A stretch of DNA of 64,000 bases from Bacillus sp. B15-48 (GTDB taxonomy: Bacteria; Bacillota; Bacilli; Bacillales; Cytobacillaceae): the NCBI RefSeq assembly GCF_016879755.1, contig NZ_WOFU01000001.1, positions 1 to 64,000 of the forward strand, given 5' to 3'. Made by a program: the position numbers and the translations under genes. Positions 44,810 to 54,032 of the stretch are shown one piece after another; position 1 is the stretch's first letter; each line of letters begins with the position of its first letter. Below the pieces are notes generated by a model. The model was not told the DNA's origin, did not search any database, and worked only from the letters and a program-made list of their open reading frames with translations.

Positions 44810-46123
44810 TTAAAAGATCATCGCTGCAATCCAACCAAATAGAATGAGCGAAAGATTATAATGAGTGAAAGTAGGAACACAAGTATCCCAAATATGATTA
44901 TGTTGGCCATCTACATTTAGTCCTGCTGTTGGTCCTAGCGTACTGTCAGAAGCAGGAGAACCTGCATCCCCTAGCGCAGCAGCTGTACCAACAATCGCAA
45001 TTGTCGCCATCGGACTAAATCCTAGTTCGATACATAATGGAACAAATATAGTGGCTATAACAGGAATCGTTGAAAAGGAAGAACCAATCCCCATCGTTAC
45101 AAGCAATCCGACAATTAACATTAAAATGGCACCTAAAGGTTTGTTATTGCCAATCGCTGAAGCTGCTGCTTCGACAAGACCAGCAACATCTCCCGTCGCT
45201 TTTAACACATCAGCAAAACCAAAGGCTGAAAGCATTACAAAACCGATGAATGCCATCATTCGCATCCCTTCCGTCAAAAGCTGATCCGCTTCATTCCACT
45301 TTATTGAACCACTGACATAAATAACAACAATTCCGGTTAACGCACCCATGATCATTGATTCTGTCATTAATTGGGTAGCAAGAGCTGCAACAATCGCGAT
45401 ACACGAGAAGATGATTCCCTTCTTGGAATACTCGACTTTTTCTGCTTTCACTTTTTGGCTCTCGACATAGGATCTCGGCTTACGGTAAGTAATAAAAATT
45501 GCGAATAGTAATCCGACTAGCATACCAAATGCTGGAAGTAGCATAGCAATTGGGATATCACTCGCACTTATCGCTAAGCCACTATCAGTAATATTTGTTT
45601 GTAATATATCATGAAAAATCTTCCCAAAACCAGCTGGAAGGAGCATATAAGGAGTGACAAGGCCAAAAGTTAATACAGAAGCAATTAACCTTCGATCAAC
45701 ATTCAATTCATTAAAAATATACAATAATGGTGGAATCATTATCGGAATAAAAGCGATGTGGATCGGAATTAAGTTCTGTGAAAAGATAGCCATTAAAAGA
45801 ATAATCGAGATGAGAAGAACTTTCGAATACATCCTCGCTTTTTTTTCGCCACTTTTCCCAACTAAATTAAGTAGCCAGTCCACTAATGCATTGGGTAGTC
45901 CTGTTGCTGAGATAGCAACCGCAAAACCTCCCAATAACGCATAGCTTAATGCTACTTCAGCACTTCCACCTAATCCATTTGCAAATACTTCAACTGTCTC
46001 TTCTAACCCTAAGCCTCCTACTAATCCCCCGACAAGGGAGGCGAAAATTAAGGATAGAACAACATTGACACGAAATAAGCTCAATATAAGCATTACAAGG
46101 ACAGCAATTACAACAGCGTTCAT
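44810..46123 (-). CDS. yuiF: Na+/H+ antiporter-family transporter YuiF
   Basis: A 437-residue membrane transporter with about twelve spans, in the ion-transporter superfamily with NhaC/GntP-like proteins. Visible blocks are [16 protein letters not shown] and [21 protein letters not shown] near the C-terminus. Its position before pepA matches B. subtilis yuiF. The substrate, an amino acid or Na+, is not settled. ATG at 46123 follows GAGGAG. Confidence 0.87.
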   Translation of the reverse strand: MNAVVIAVLVMLILSLFRVNVVLSLIFASLVGGLVGGLGLEETVEVFANGLGGSAEVALSYALLGGFAVAISATGLPNALVDWLLNLVGKSGEKKARMYSKVLLISIILLMAIFSQNLIPIHIAFIPIMIPPLLYIFNELNVDRRLIASVLTFGLVTPYMLLPAGFGKIFHDILQTNITDSGLAISASDIPIAMLLPAFGMLVGLLFAIFITYRKPRSYVESQKVKAEKVEYSKKGIIFSCIAIVAALATQLMTESMIMGALTGIVVIYVSGSIKWNEADQLLTEGMRMMAFIGFVMLSAFGFADVLKATGDVAGLVEAAASAIGNNKPLGAILMLIVGLLVTMGIGSSFSTIPVIATIFVPLCIELGFSPMATIAIVGTAAALGDAGSPASDSTLGPTAGLNVDGQHNHIWDTCVPTFTHYNLSLILFGWIAAMIF

Positions 46124-46258
46124 AATGTCTCCTCTTTTTTGATGTTTTTTATCGATGTTCAATCGACACACTTTAGTATATTAAATTGGTAGAGAATTAA
46201 AATACAAGTATAAAATAGCATAGGATCAATTTTAGTGTCAATGAATATTTTTTTACAA

Positions 46259-46296
46259 TAGTAAAAGCCCTTCACATAATGAAGGGCTTTTACTAC
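46259..46296. terminator. Terminator of pepA
   Basis: GTAAAAGCCCTTCA-CATAAT-GAAGGGCTTTTAC, a strong symmetrical hairpin just after the pepA stop on the minus strand. Confidence 0.85.
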
Positions 46297-46308
46297 AATG
46301 ATATACGG

Positions 46309-47814
46309 TTAAGAAATAGGTTCGAATCTTTCTACAAGCAATGCTAATGTTCGAACCATGACACCTGTCGCACCAGCAGGGCCTAGGTCATGATCTTTTC
46401 GGGTGACAGACGTACCAGCTATATCTAAATGTACCCACGGAGTATCTTCGGCAAATTCTCCGACAAAGGCAGCACCCATAATTGCATGGCCTTCACTGCC
46501 TGGTGAATTATTTAAATCAGCTATTTTACTGCTTCGAACTCTCTCTCTATCTTTTTCAAATATCGGTAAGCGCCACATTTGTTCGCCTGCTTCAAATGAA
46601 GCTTCTACTATTTGCTCAAACCATCCCTCATTATTTGTGAACGCACCGGTTGTTTCCAACCCAAGGGCTGTAATAACTCCACCTGTTAAAGTCGCAACAT
46701 CAACTAAATAATTCGCCCCATTGTGTTTTGCGTATGTGACAGCATCTGCGAGGACGAGGCGGCCTTCCGCATCTGTATTTAACACTTCGATTGTTTTTCC
46801 ACTCATAGAGGTAATCACATCATCCGGTTTAAAAGCTTTTCCACTGACCATATTATCTGTGGAAGCAATAACCGCAACAACATTTTGTTCAGGCTTCAGC
46901 TCACCTATAATTTCCATTGCCCCGAGAACCGTTGCTGCACCTCCCATATCCGTTTTCATTCCGACAATTCCAGTTTTCGTCTTCAAAGAGTATCCGCCCG
47001 TATCAAAGGTTATCCCCTTTCCAACTAAGCCAATAACATCCTTCCATTCATCTTTACCTTGATATTTGAGCACAATCATTTTCGGTGGCTCTTCAGAACC
47101 TTGATTAACCGCTAATAACGCACCCATGCCTAATTTCTCAATCTCATCCTTATCAAGTATTTCCACTTCAAGTTGATATTTTTCACCTAGGCTACGCGCA
47201 TATTCAGCCAAATCTGTAGCTGTTAACATATTTCCTGGCAAATTTACGAGCGTTCGTGCTGAATTGACTCCCTTTCCGAATACATAGCCAACAGAGAGTG
47301 CAGCTTCTAACTCCTTTTCATCAGCGGTTGTCGAATAGATTGTTAACTTCTCCAGTTCTTTTTTCGGTTCATTCCGTTTTTGTTTATACCCCTCAAACTC
47401 GTATGGGGCGACTGAAAAAGCTTCACCTAACGCATGAGCTACATCGGATGCATCGACATTATCCCCAATGAATGTATCGATTGCAACTGCCGCTTCTGTC
47501 CATTTCTCAGATTTAAGCGATTTAAACAAGCGACCAAATGATTCACGTAACAACTCAAATGAAAAATCTTTCTCTTTCCCTAACCCGACGAAATAAATTC
47601 TTTTTGCGCCAATTTTATTAAATGTATGTATTTTTGAGAATGTTTTTTTCTTCGTAGATATATCTCCGTTTTTAATCAACTCTGTTAGCATCCCGTCGAA
47701 TCGTTGATTGACCTCATCTACTAAGCCGGAAAGTGCTGTCGTTTTATTAAAGATTCCTACTACTAAACACTCATCTGTTGTGTTTAGATTGATTTCTTTT
47801 TTTACGGTAAACAA
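46309..47814 (-). CDS. pepA: Leucyl aminopeptidase (M17 family, YuiE)
   Basis: A 501-residue M17 aminopeptidase. The catalytic domain (about 170-500) holds [28 protein letters not shown] and the signature [13 protein letters not shown] that binds two metal ions. It removes N-terminal residues from peptides in the cytosol. The TTG at 47814 is chosen because GGAGGTGG lies eight bases before it and the resulting N-terminus (MFTVKKE) resembles homologues; an ATG at 47847 lacks a ribosome site. Confidence 0.94.
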   Translation of the reverse strand: MFTVKKEINLNTTDECLVVGIFNKTTALSGLVDEVNQRFDGMLTELIKNGDISTKKKTFSKIHTFNKIGAKRIYFVGLGKEKDFSFELLRESFGRLFKSLKSEKWTEAAVAIDTFIGDNVDASDVAHALGEAFSVAPYEFEGYKQKRNEPKKELEKLTIYSTTADEKELEAALSVGYVFGKGVNSARTLVNLPGNMLTATDLAEYARSLGEKYQLEVEILDKDEIEKLGMGALLAVNQGSEEPPKMIVLKYQGKDEWKDVIGLVGKGITFDTGGYSLKTKTGIVGMKTDMGGAATVLGAMEIIGELKPEQNVVAVIASTDNMVSGKAFKPDDVITSMSGKTIEVLNTDAEGRLVLADAVTYAKHNGANYLVDVATLTGGVITALGLETTGAFTNNEGWFEQIVEASFEAGEQMWRLPIFEKDRERVRSSKIADLNNSPGSEGHAIMGAAFVGEFAEDTPWVHLDIAGTSVTRKDHDLGPAGATGVMVRTLALLVERFEPIS

Positions 47815-47878
47815 ATGCTCCACCTCCAACATACTTTTCTCTCCCATTATAGCGAATCATCTTAATTATTTCGAGTTC

Positions 47879-48262
47879 CTAATCATCTTCGATATTCAAG
47901 ATCAAAACCGGAAGTTTTGGCAAAGTGTTAATTTCAGAAAACGGAACATGGTCGATATCTTCTGGTATAATAGAGAGGCAGTCTTCGATAAACTCAAGGA
48001 CAGGGACTAAGTCTAATCCCCAATGTTTTGGCAAATAACGACCTAAATATTTATGTGCAACTTCTAACATTGAACGTGTTCCTTTTACATTGCCATAACT
48101 ATAGTGATAAAGGGCGACGCTCATCTGCAAAAGCCCCTTTAAAAATAAATTACGCTTGTCTTCCATCCACATTTCTTCTAGGAGATCGTGACAAGTATAA
48201 TAATCATCTTCGTTAAATTTGATGAAAAATTGATAATATTCCATTGGGTAATCTTGCTCCAT
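47879..48262 (-). CDS. DUF309 protein (YpuF-like)
   Basis: A 127-residue protein with the DUF309 helix pair YYTCHDLLEEMWMEDKRNLFLKGLLQMSVALYHYSYGN. The function is unknown. It resembles B. subtilis YpuF, whose gene lies elsewhere in that species. It is read divergently from yuiD. Confidence 0.87.
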   Translation of the reverse strand: MEQDYPMEYYQFFIKFNEDDYYTCHDLLEEMWMEDKRNLFLKGLLQMSVALYHYSYGNVKGTRSMLEVAHKYLGRYLPKHWGLDLVPVLEFIEDCLSIIPEDIDHVPFSEINTLPKLPVLILNIEDD

Positions 48263-48371
48263 TTCTTCACCTCCAGAGCATTATTACCCTTATCATATCA
48301 AAATTCATCTTAACACCTTAACATTTTAACAAATATGCTATCAATTTTTAATCTTGAAAGGGGGCTCATCT

Positions 48372-48848
48372 ATGGAAATACTACTTAACTTCCCTTTGTG
48401 GGCGTCAATAACAGCCATCTTTTTCGCTCAATTTGTAAAGGTACCGATTAATTATATCGCGACTAAGCGAGTTGACTGGGCATTGCTAACGAGTACAGGC
48501 GGGATGCCTAGCTCCCATTCAGCAGCAGTTACCGCTCTATCAACTGCTGTAGGGATTGAATCTGGACTTGATTCACCCGTTTTCGCTGTATCAGCAATAT
48601 TTGCCATTATTACTATGTTTGATGCTACTGGAGTTCGCAGACAAGCAGGAGAACAGGCAATTGTTTTAAATCAGCTAGTGGCGGATTTCCATAAAATATT
48701 GGATGATGCAAAAGATTGGCAAAATAAACCTAAATGGGAGAAAAGGAAAGAATTAAAGGAACTTCTGGGACATAAACCAATTGAAGTGTTTTTTGGTGGA
48801 CTTACTGGCATACTCCTCACGCTGTTGCTAAATCATTTGTTGTTATAG
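48372..48848 (+). CDS. yuiD: Divergent PAP2-family membrane protein YuiD
   Basis: A 158-residue membrane protein of the divergent PAP2/acid phosphatase family, with GGMPSSHSAAVTALSTAVG (near 45) as its most conserved block and a membrane segment at the C-terminus. The function is unproven. ATG at 48372 follows AAAGGGGG. The next gene starts 24 bases later. Confidence 0.92.
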   Translation: MEILLNFPLWASITAIFFAQFVKVPINYIATKRVDWALLTSTGGMPSSHSAAVTALSTAVGIESGLDSPVFAVSAIFAIITMFDATGVRRQAGEQAIVLNQLVADFHKILDDAKDWQNKPKWEKRKELKELLGHKPIEVFFGGLTGILLTLLLNHLLL

Positions 48849-48872
48849 AAATAAGGAGAGAGGCGATTATAA

Positions 48873-49655
48873 ATGAGAGTGATATCGTTATGTCCAAGCA
48901 ATACGGAGATTATCGGATTCTTAGAACTAGAACATTTATTAGTAGGGGTGGATGATTATTCTGATTGGCCAAAGTCAATCGAAAATCTCCCGCGACTTGG
49001 TCCGGATTTAAACATCAATATAGACTTAGTCGAAAAATTGCAGCCAGATTTAGTTTTAGCTTCATTAAGTGTTCCGGGAATGGAAAGAAATATTGAAGGA
49101 CTAAAAGCAAGGGGGATTCCCCATATTGTATTGAATCCTCAATCTTTTAAAGACATTGAAAATGATTTACTGGTGACTGCAAATGCTTTAGGTTTCTCTC
49201 AAAAAGGGGAGGAAGCCGCAGGGCAATTTCGAAGTCGTTTCGAAAATATTCGTAAGAAATACTCAACTGCATCCAAACCGCCGACCCTTTATTGGGAATG
49301 GTGGCCAAAACCTATTTTCACACCCGGGAAAATCAATTGGCTGTCCGAATTATCAAGGGCTGCTGGAGCCCGGAATCTTTATGAAGACGTAGAACTAGCA
49401 AGCGTTCAAACAGATTGGGACGATGTCCTTAAACGAAATCCGGATTTTATCTGCCTTGCCTGGGTTGGTGTCCAACAACAAAAAGTAAATAAATCCGTTT
49501 TGAAGAAGCGACCTGGATGGAGTGAATTAGACGCGATTAAACACGATCATATCTTCATTTTAGAGGAAGAACTTTATTGCCGACCTTCGCCAAGATTACT
49601 CATTGGACTTGAAAAACTTTGTAAGCTGTTACATACAAAAACAAGCATTATTTGA
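48873..49655 (+). CDS. BtuF-like periplasmic-binding-fold protein without a signal peptide
   Basis: A 260-residue type III binding-fold protein with RVISLCPSNTEIIGFLELEHLLVGVDDYSDWP, LNINIDLVEKLQPDLVLA and YWEWWPKPIFTPGKINWLSEL. Relatives bind cobalamin or siderophores for ABC import, but this protein has neither a signal sequence nor a lipobox, and no transporter genes adjoin it. It is therefore probably cytosolic with an unknown ligand. The ribosome site is AAGGAGAGAGG. Confidence 0.82.
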   Translation: MRVISLCPSNTEIIGFLELEHLLVGVDDYSDWPKSIENLPRLGPDLNINIDLVEKLQPDLVLASLSVPGMERNIEGLKARGIPHIVLNPQSFKDIENDLLVTANALGFSQKGEEAAGQFRSRFENIRKKYSTASKPPTLYWEWWPKPIFTPGKINWLSELSRAAGARNLYEDVELASVQTDWDDVLKRNPDFICLAWVGVQQQKVNKSVLKKRPGWSELDAIKHDHIFILEEELYCRPSPRLLIGLEKLCKLLHTKTSII

Positions 49656-49679
49656 AGTGCTTTATATTGCTCAAATCGG

Positions 49680-49730
49680 CCAATTGTTCATATATGATTT
49701 TTCTTTTAAAAAACATACATGAACAATTGG
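49680..49730. repeat. Inverted repeat with CCAATTGTTCAT arms
   Basis: CCAATTGTTCAT (49680-49691) and its exact reverse complement (49719-49730) enclose an AT-rich loop with its own T-run/A-run pairing. A third copy of CCAATTGTTCAT lies at 50064-50075. It may terminate the BtuF-like gene, though no T-run follows. Confidence 0.65.
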
Positions 49731-49736
49731 TGCTTT

Positions 49737-50137
49737 ACCTAGTACTTGGATTAAAAACCTGGATTGGTCATAAACTGGTGGGTTTTTATCACTAGTACTT
49801 GGGTTAACCGTGATTATAAGGCCGCTTTATTGCTAGTACTTGGATTAACGCGATTTTGAGCCTCTTTTTATTGCTAGTACAGGGATTATATTGGCCTTCT
49901 GACCGCATTTTATTACTAGTACTCGGATTAACCCCTCATTTTCGGCCTTTTTATTACGAGTACTAGCAATATATCAATGAAATTTGTTGTTTTTAATGCT
50001 AGTACTTGGATTAAAAAACGCGTTACCAGCATTATCGCTCAAAAAACGTATGGACCTTTTCTGCCAATTGTTCATCAATGACCTTTTTTGGGAAAAAATA
50101 CAAAAAATTAACTGTGCTTATACTCAGTACTTGGGTT
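49737..50137. repeat. Array R3 of CTAGTACTTGGATTAA units, ~41.5 bp period
   Basis: Eight AGTAC-centred units start (at the A) at 49741, 49794, 49835, 49876, 49918, 49959, 50001 and 50126. Spacings are 53, 41, 41, 42, 41, 42 and 125 bp. Most units read CTAGTACTTGGATTAA or a one-to-three-base variant; 49959 is degenerate. Between units the DNA is largely non-repetitive. No gene is seen in 49656-50192. Confidence 0.75.
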
Positions 50138-50151
50138 AAAACGTTGTTTTA

Positions 50152-50190
50152 ACTAAAGCAGACCAACTCGTAAAGATTTGGTCTGCTAGA
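50152..50190 (-). terminator. Terminator of yuiC
   Basis: AGCAGACCAA and TTTGGTCTGCT arms. On the minus strand TTAGTTAAAAC follows, so the T-tract is short. Confidence 0.7.
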
Positions 50191-50192
50191 AC

Positions 50193-50870
50193 TTAGGATT
50201 TCTTATCTCCAACGATTTGCTGGCGGAAGACTTGCAACGATTCATCCTCATTCATAGCACTTAATTCCTCCTCACTCAAACTGCCATTCCCCATTTTAAC
50301 AATCGATACTTCAACTGTCTTTTTTCCCCATTCATCGTACACATCGTCAACCGTATCATAATAAAGATCAATCTTATTTCCTCTTATTGCACCGCCTTTG
50401 TCCGCAACAACTCCATATCCGTAACCTGGTATATATAGTATTGTCCCAATCGGAAATACATCTAAATCCGCAGCGATGGTTGAAAACAAATCTCGTTTCA
50501 CTTTAACTCCAGAATAAGTAATCCCGTATTCAGGATGTCCAGGGCTTTTCCCGGTAGATTCAATGCCAGCTGTATAACCTGTTGCTTCAATTAATTTCTT
50601 CGGATATTCAGACCAATCAAGTTCTTCAAGTGTCACCGGTTCACTCGGTGATACGGTCACAGTGGTAATTTGTACATTCTCCTCTGCAAATGGCTTGAGA
50701 ATTTTTGCTACCACTCCAACAGCAATATTCCCATCATCGCTATTTTTTTCAAGATATGTTGATAATGTTGTTGCTCCCACTCCTGTAATTGAATGGAATG
50801 TAGTAACTAGTGCTATTAAGAATAGACAGATCATTAGGGACCGTCTTGCCCATTTTATTAACTTATACAT
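50193..50870 (-). CDS. yuiC: 3D-domain protein YuiC
   Basis: A 225-residue protein with an N-terminal membrane anchor or signal (about 10-30) and a C-terminal 3D domain (about 130-200: [33 protein letters not shown]) with its three conserved aspartates, as in MltA and Rpf-like wall enzymes. B. subtilis YuiC is a lytic transglycosylase. AGGAG lies 13 bases before the ATG, a long spacing. Confidence 0.9.
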   Translation of the reverse strand: MYKLIKWARRSLMICLFLIALVTTFHSITGVGATTLSTYLEKNSDDGNIAVGVVAKILKPFAEENVQITTVTVSPSEPVTLEELDWSEYPKKLIEATGYTAGIESTGKSPGHPEYGITYSGVKVKRDLFSTIAADLDVFPIGTILYIPGYGYGVVADKGGAIRGNKIDLYYDTVDDVYDEWGKKTVEVSIVKMGNGSLSEEELSAMNEDESLQVFRQQIVGDKKS

Positions 50871-50962
50871 TGTTAAAATTTCACTCCTCCCAAAACTATT
50901 GATTTCCTAACACACCAGGAAATATTCATTTTCCGCAAATTTAGGGAGGAATGTCCTTACTA

Positions 50963-51070
50963 TAAAGAAAACTCGCCGATGAGCGAAGACAGAGGCGTAG
51001 TCACGCTGAACCTGATTGATGTTCCTAAGGGCCAAAAGAAAAACCTTATTGTCCTTATACGCTATTAGCC
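50963..51070. repeat. Interspersed repeat R1, copy c
   Basis: Begins AAAGAAAACTCGCCGAT, then GCGAAGACAGAGGCGTAGTC, TTCCTAAGGGCC, and ends GCTATTAGCC. The internal blocks are rearranged relative to copy b. It lies between yuiC and yuiB. Confidence 0.65.
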
Positions 51071-51072
51071 AA

Positions 51073-51105
51073 ATAAAAAAACCTTCATAAACATGAAGGT
51101 TTCTT
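51073..51105 (-). terminator. Terminator of yuiB
   Basis: AAAACCTTCAT-AAAC-ATGAAGGTTT with an A-run on the left giving a T-run on the minus strand. Confidence 0.85.
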
Positions 51106-51423
51106 CTAAAACATTTGATATCCATTTTTCCTTAAAAGTTTAATCACAATGCCGGCTACGATTGCACCAGCCAAACCACTGCTTAATATGAGTAAATCAG
51201 CAGGAGCAAGATTGGCAAAATTTGTTCCCAATTGTTTGAAAGCGTAACCGGTATTCGTAAAATATTCAATAAACCTGACCTTATCCACAATAAAGATCAC
51301 TACAATTGGATAAATAACTGCCATAACCCAAGACATTCGAAGCAGCATATTCAATATAAAACCTATACCGAAAAATAACACAAAAAATAGCAACATCGAT
51401 ATGATTAACATTACAATCGTCAC
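51106..51423 (-). CDS. yuiB: Membrane protein YuiB
   Basis: A 105-residue protein with three hydrophobic segments (about 2-22, 27-48, 72-95). Size and position between yuiC and yumB match B. subtilis YuiB. The function is unknown. The start is GTG with AGGGGGAA upstream. Confidence 0.85.
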   Translation of the reverse strand: MTIVMLIISMLLFFVLFFGIGFILNMLLRMSWVMAVIYPIVVIFIVDKVRFIEYFTNTGYAFKQLGTNFANLAPADLLILSSGLAGAIVAGIVIKLLRKNGYQMF

Positions 51424-51523
51424 AAACTATTCCCCCTATTTTCCATCATTATCAGTTTACTGAATAGTGTTAGAGGGCGTCAATTATGTAATCTGTTTTC
51501 CGAAGAATTATTTAAAAAAAGAA

Positions 51524-51553
51524 AAGCAGGAACTAGAAAACCTGCTTTTCATC
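51524..51553 (-). terminator. Terminator of yumB
   Basis: GAAAAGCAGG and CCTGCTTTTC arms, then TTTTTTT on the minus strand. Confidence 0.88.
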
Positions 51554-51574
51554 CTTTATATTTAAACATACTCA

Positions 51575-52795
51575 TTAAAATATATTAAATTTCCCTTTCT
51601 TCATCACAAGTGACGGACCGCCAATCATATAAAGGGAGCGATTATCGATTACTTTCTTTAACAAGGAAGCTTTTGCGCCAACAACTTTCTTTCCAAAAGC
51701 TGTACCAATTGCTTCGTCCTCACCAAGCGAACATACCGTTCCTTTATTATCAAAGCTAAAAGTCTCAAGTTCATTTTTCCCACGTACTAATGCAGCAAGA
51801 TTACGGGCACATACTTCACCTTGTTGCATAGCAATTTGAGCTGTTGGAGGGTACGGGCGATTGATCTCTTCATTTATAATTAATGCGCAGTCCCCAACGA
51901 TAAATACATTATCGATACTTGGTACTCTAAGGTCTAACTCTACTTTAACCCGTCCACGCATAGCGTCAAAGCCAGATTTCTCGATAATGGAACTTCCGCG
52001 TACACCAGCAGCCCATACGATTGTCTCAGCCTTAATTTCTTCGACTTCATCTTCTCCTTTGCCAACAATAATTCCACCTGGAACAGCTTCTTTAATGGCT
52101 GTACCAATACGGAACTCCACGCCCTTCTTTTCAAGATAAGAGACAGCATAGTTAACAAGTTCTGGATCGAAACCAGGGAGTACAGTTGGAGCCGCCTCGA
52201 CACAAATCAGTTTTACTTTATGAAAATCAACATCATATTCACGACATAGTTCTGGGATACGATTTGCTAATTCACCTAAAAACTCAATCCCTGTAAAACC
52301 TGCACCACCAACTACAATTGATAAACGTTCATCCTTCTTTTCGGCTTCTACATTATAAGTCGCAAATTGATATTCGATATGTTCACGGATTTGACGAGCA
52401 GCATTTACGTTGGAAATTGAAAAGGCATGCTCCTTCAATCCTTTAATGCCAAATGTTTCAGATTCCGCTCCTAATGCAATTACGAGATAGTCATATACAA
52501 CTTCCTCATTGCCTTCAAGAATGACTCGATTCTCTTCCACTTTTATTTCCTCAACAGTAGCTTGGACAAAATGGACTTTCTGGCTATCAATAACATCGCG
52601 AATGTCATAACGTACGCGATCATGATGCAATGTCCCCGCCGAAGCCTCATGCAACCATGTAGTTTCGTAATGGTAATCATTTTTATTAATAAGGATAATA
52701 TCTGCTTCGTTTACCCCAAGTTGTTTTTGCAATCTAGTTGCTGTCATTAATCCGCCGTATCCAGCACCTAGGATAACAATTTTCGGCTTTCTCAC
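51575..52795 (-). CDS. yumB: Type II NADH dehydrogenase-like protein YumB
   Basis: A 406-residue two-dinucleotide-domain flavoprotein: FAD site [15 protein letters not shown] (near 7), NADH site [16 protein letters not shown] (near 165), and [27 protein letters not shown] near 300. It matches B. subtilis YumB. It would pass electrons from NADH to quinone at the membrane. The start is GTG at 52795, giving the family N-terminus [16 protein letters not shown] Rex-like site lies about 90 bp upstream. Confidence 0.92.
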   Translation of the reverse strand: MRKPKIVILGAGYGGLMTATRLQKQLGVNEADIILINKNDYHYETTWLHEASAGTLHHDRVRYDIRDVIDSQKVHFVQATVEEIKVEENRVILEGNEEVVYDYLVIALGAESETFGIKGLKEHAFSISNVNAARQIREHIEYQFATYNVEAEKKDERLSIVVGGAGFTGIEFLGELANRIPELCREYDVDFHKVKLICVEAAPTVLPGFDPELVNYAVSYLEKKGVEFRIGTAIKEAVPGGIIVGKGEDEVEEIKAETIVWAAGVRGSSIIEKSGFDAMRGRVKVELDLRVPSIDNVFIVGDCALIINEEINRPYPPTAQIAMQQGEVCARNLAALVRGKNELETFSFDNKGTVCSLGEDEAIGTAFGKKVVGAKASLLKKVIDNRSLYMIGGPSLVMKKGKFNIF

Positions 52796-52882
52796 GATAA
52801 TCACTTCCATCTTTTATTAATATTTTGGCTTTTACATACAACTTTTATGATATAAATAAGTTCAAATTTTGAAGAAATAAGT

Positions 52883-52900
52883 TTGTGATTTTCTTCACTA
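52883..52900 (-). promoter_or_regulatory. Rex-like operator before yumB
   Basis: TTGTGATTTTCTTCACTA agrees with 12 of the 14 fixed positions of TTGTGAA-N4-TTCACAA. It lies just downstream of a weak minus-strand promoter TTGTGA-17 bp-TCTATT. Confidence 0.5.
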
Positions 52901-53071
52901 AAATAGACATGAATAATACAATTGTCACAAAAAGTTAACATTTGCTTTACACATACTACATATTATTCTTTTTTACGTCACTTTTCAAGTAATTTACTCA
53001 AATAAAATATTTTTTTCTTTCCGTCCTTTATCGTGACATATGCATCTCGAAGTTCAAGCCATGAAAAAAGC

Positions 53072-53101
53072 AAGGTGGTGGCCACCTTGCTTTTTTTTTT
53101 A
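53072..53101. terminator. Terminator of yutM
   Basis: AAGCAAGGTGGTGGCCACCTTGCTT with a run of ten T on the right and A-rich DNA on the left. Nothing gene-like is seen between 52796 and 53098 apart from this and the Rex-like site. Confidence 0.85.
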
Positions 53102-53461
53102 ACAATCCTCCGGCGTACCCGTATTTGTTGCCGTTTTAAAAGAAGAGCCACAACCACATGATGCAATTGCATTCGGGTTGTCGATCGTAAATCCTCCACC
53201 CATCATTGATTGCTTATAATTAATTACTGTCCCTTTTAAAACCGGCGCACTTTCTTTATCAATCAACACTTTAATCCCATGTTGTTCATATTCACTGTCG
53301 CCTTCATCAGCTTCATTTGCAAAGCCCATTCCATAGGAAAGGCCACTGCAACCTCCACCTTTTACCCCTACACGAAGAAATGCACCTTCCTCTTCGTTCT
53401 GCTTCATCATATCCTTAATCTGCAACGCAGCCTCTTCTGTGATCTTAATGATTTGTTCCAT
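53099..53461 (-). CDS. yutM: A-type iron-sulfur cluster carrier YutM (HesB/IscA family)
   Basis: A 120-residue A-type carrier that receives Fe-S clusters from the scaffold and passes them to target enzymes. The three cluster cysteines are in GGGCSGLSYG (near 37) and CGCGSSF (near 102). The length is typical. The ribosome site is TGGAGG. Confidence 0.95.
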   Translation of the reverse strand: MEQIIKITEEAALQIKDMMKQNEEEGAFLRVGVKGGGCSGLSYGMGFANEADEGDSEYEQHGIKVLIDKESAPVLKGTVINYKQSMMGGGFTIDNPNAIASCGCGSSFKTATNTGTPEDC

Positions 53462-53567
53462 TTTCCGACCTCCAGTCTGTAGATATTCTTACTTACTATT
53501 TATTATATACACTGTTAATCAGTCCCTCAACCAATCGGTTTAAAAAAGGCTAACAGATTAAACTTCA

Positions 53568-53804
53568 TTAAAACATTGGGTTTTCTTCTAAATGTCGGTA
53601 AATTCTTTCCACTAACATTTCCGGTGTATCCGCACTAACAGGCTCACCGTTGACAAGCGCATATAACGATTTAGCGCATTTTCCACAGTTACTTAGACAG
53701 CCGTATTCGATTATATCAAGATTAGGATCTCGTTCAAGTACTTCTAATGCCTTTTGAGCCCCATTTGCTAAGTTACTGATACAAAATTCAATAATCGGCC
53801 TCAT
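53568..53804 (-). CDS. yuzB: DUF1450 small protein YuzB
   Basis: A 78-residue protein with YGCLSNCGKCAKSLYALVNG, the Cys pattern of DUF1450, related to thioredoxin-like [2Fe-2S] ferredoxins. The function is unknown. Its place next to two NADH dehydrogenase genes and two Fe-S carriers suggests an electron-transfer or cluster role. The ribosome site is AGAGGGTGG. Confidence 0.9.
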   Translation of the reverse strand: MRPIIEFCISNLANGAQKALEVLERDPNLDIIEYGCLSNCGKCAKSLYALVNGEPVSADTPEMLVERIYRHLEENPMF

Positions 53805-53887
53805 TTAACCACCCTCTTTGCTAATTTTTATCCTACCTTTTTTTATTAATAACGTCAATTTTGGCGCTAAACATAAGCTAATAATTG

Positions 53888-53916
53888 TTGTTATTTTGTC
53901 ACAATTTCGTTATAAT
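53888..53916 (+). promoter_or_regulatory. yutJ promoter
   Basis: -35 TTGTTA, 17-bp spacer, -10 TATAAT. Transcription would start near 53923, about 40 bp before the Rex operator and 110 bp before the yutJ ATG. Confidence 0.65.
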
Positions 53917-53963
53917 TCATATGGAGATTACAGATGTCGTTATATCGGAATATTATTTTTGAT

Positions 53964-53981
53964 TTGTGAATAACTTCACAA
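53964..53981 (+). promoter_or_regulatory. Perfect Rex operator before yutJ
   Basis: TTGTGAATAACTTCACAA matches TTGTGAA-N4-TTCACAA at every fixed position. Rex senses the NADH/NAD+ ratio and represses respiratory genes. It lies 52 bp before the yutJ start. Confidence 0.85.
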
Positions 53982-54032
53982 TTCGAACTAGAAATAAAAC
54001 AAGAACTAAAAGGGAGTAAAGGGGATAAGAAA

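Noticed and set aside
49737-50137. CRISPR array
   Set aside because: Units are short (about 16 bp), degenerate and unevenly spaced (53, 41-42, 125 bp), and no cas genes are present.
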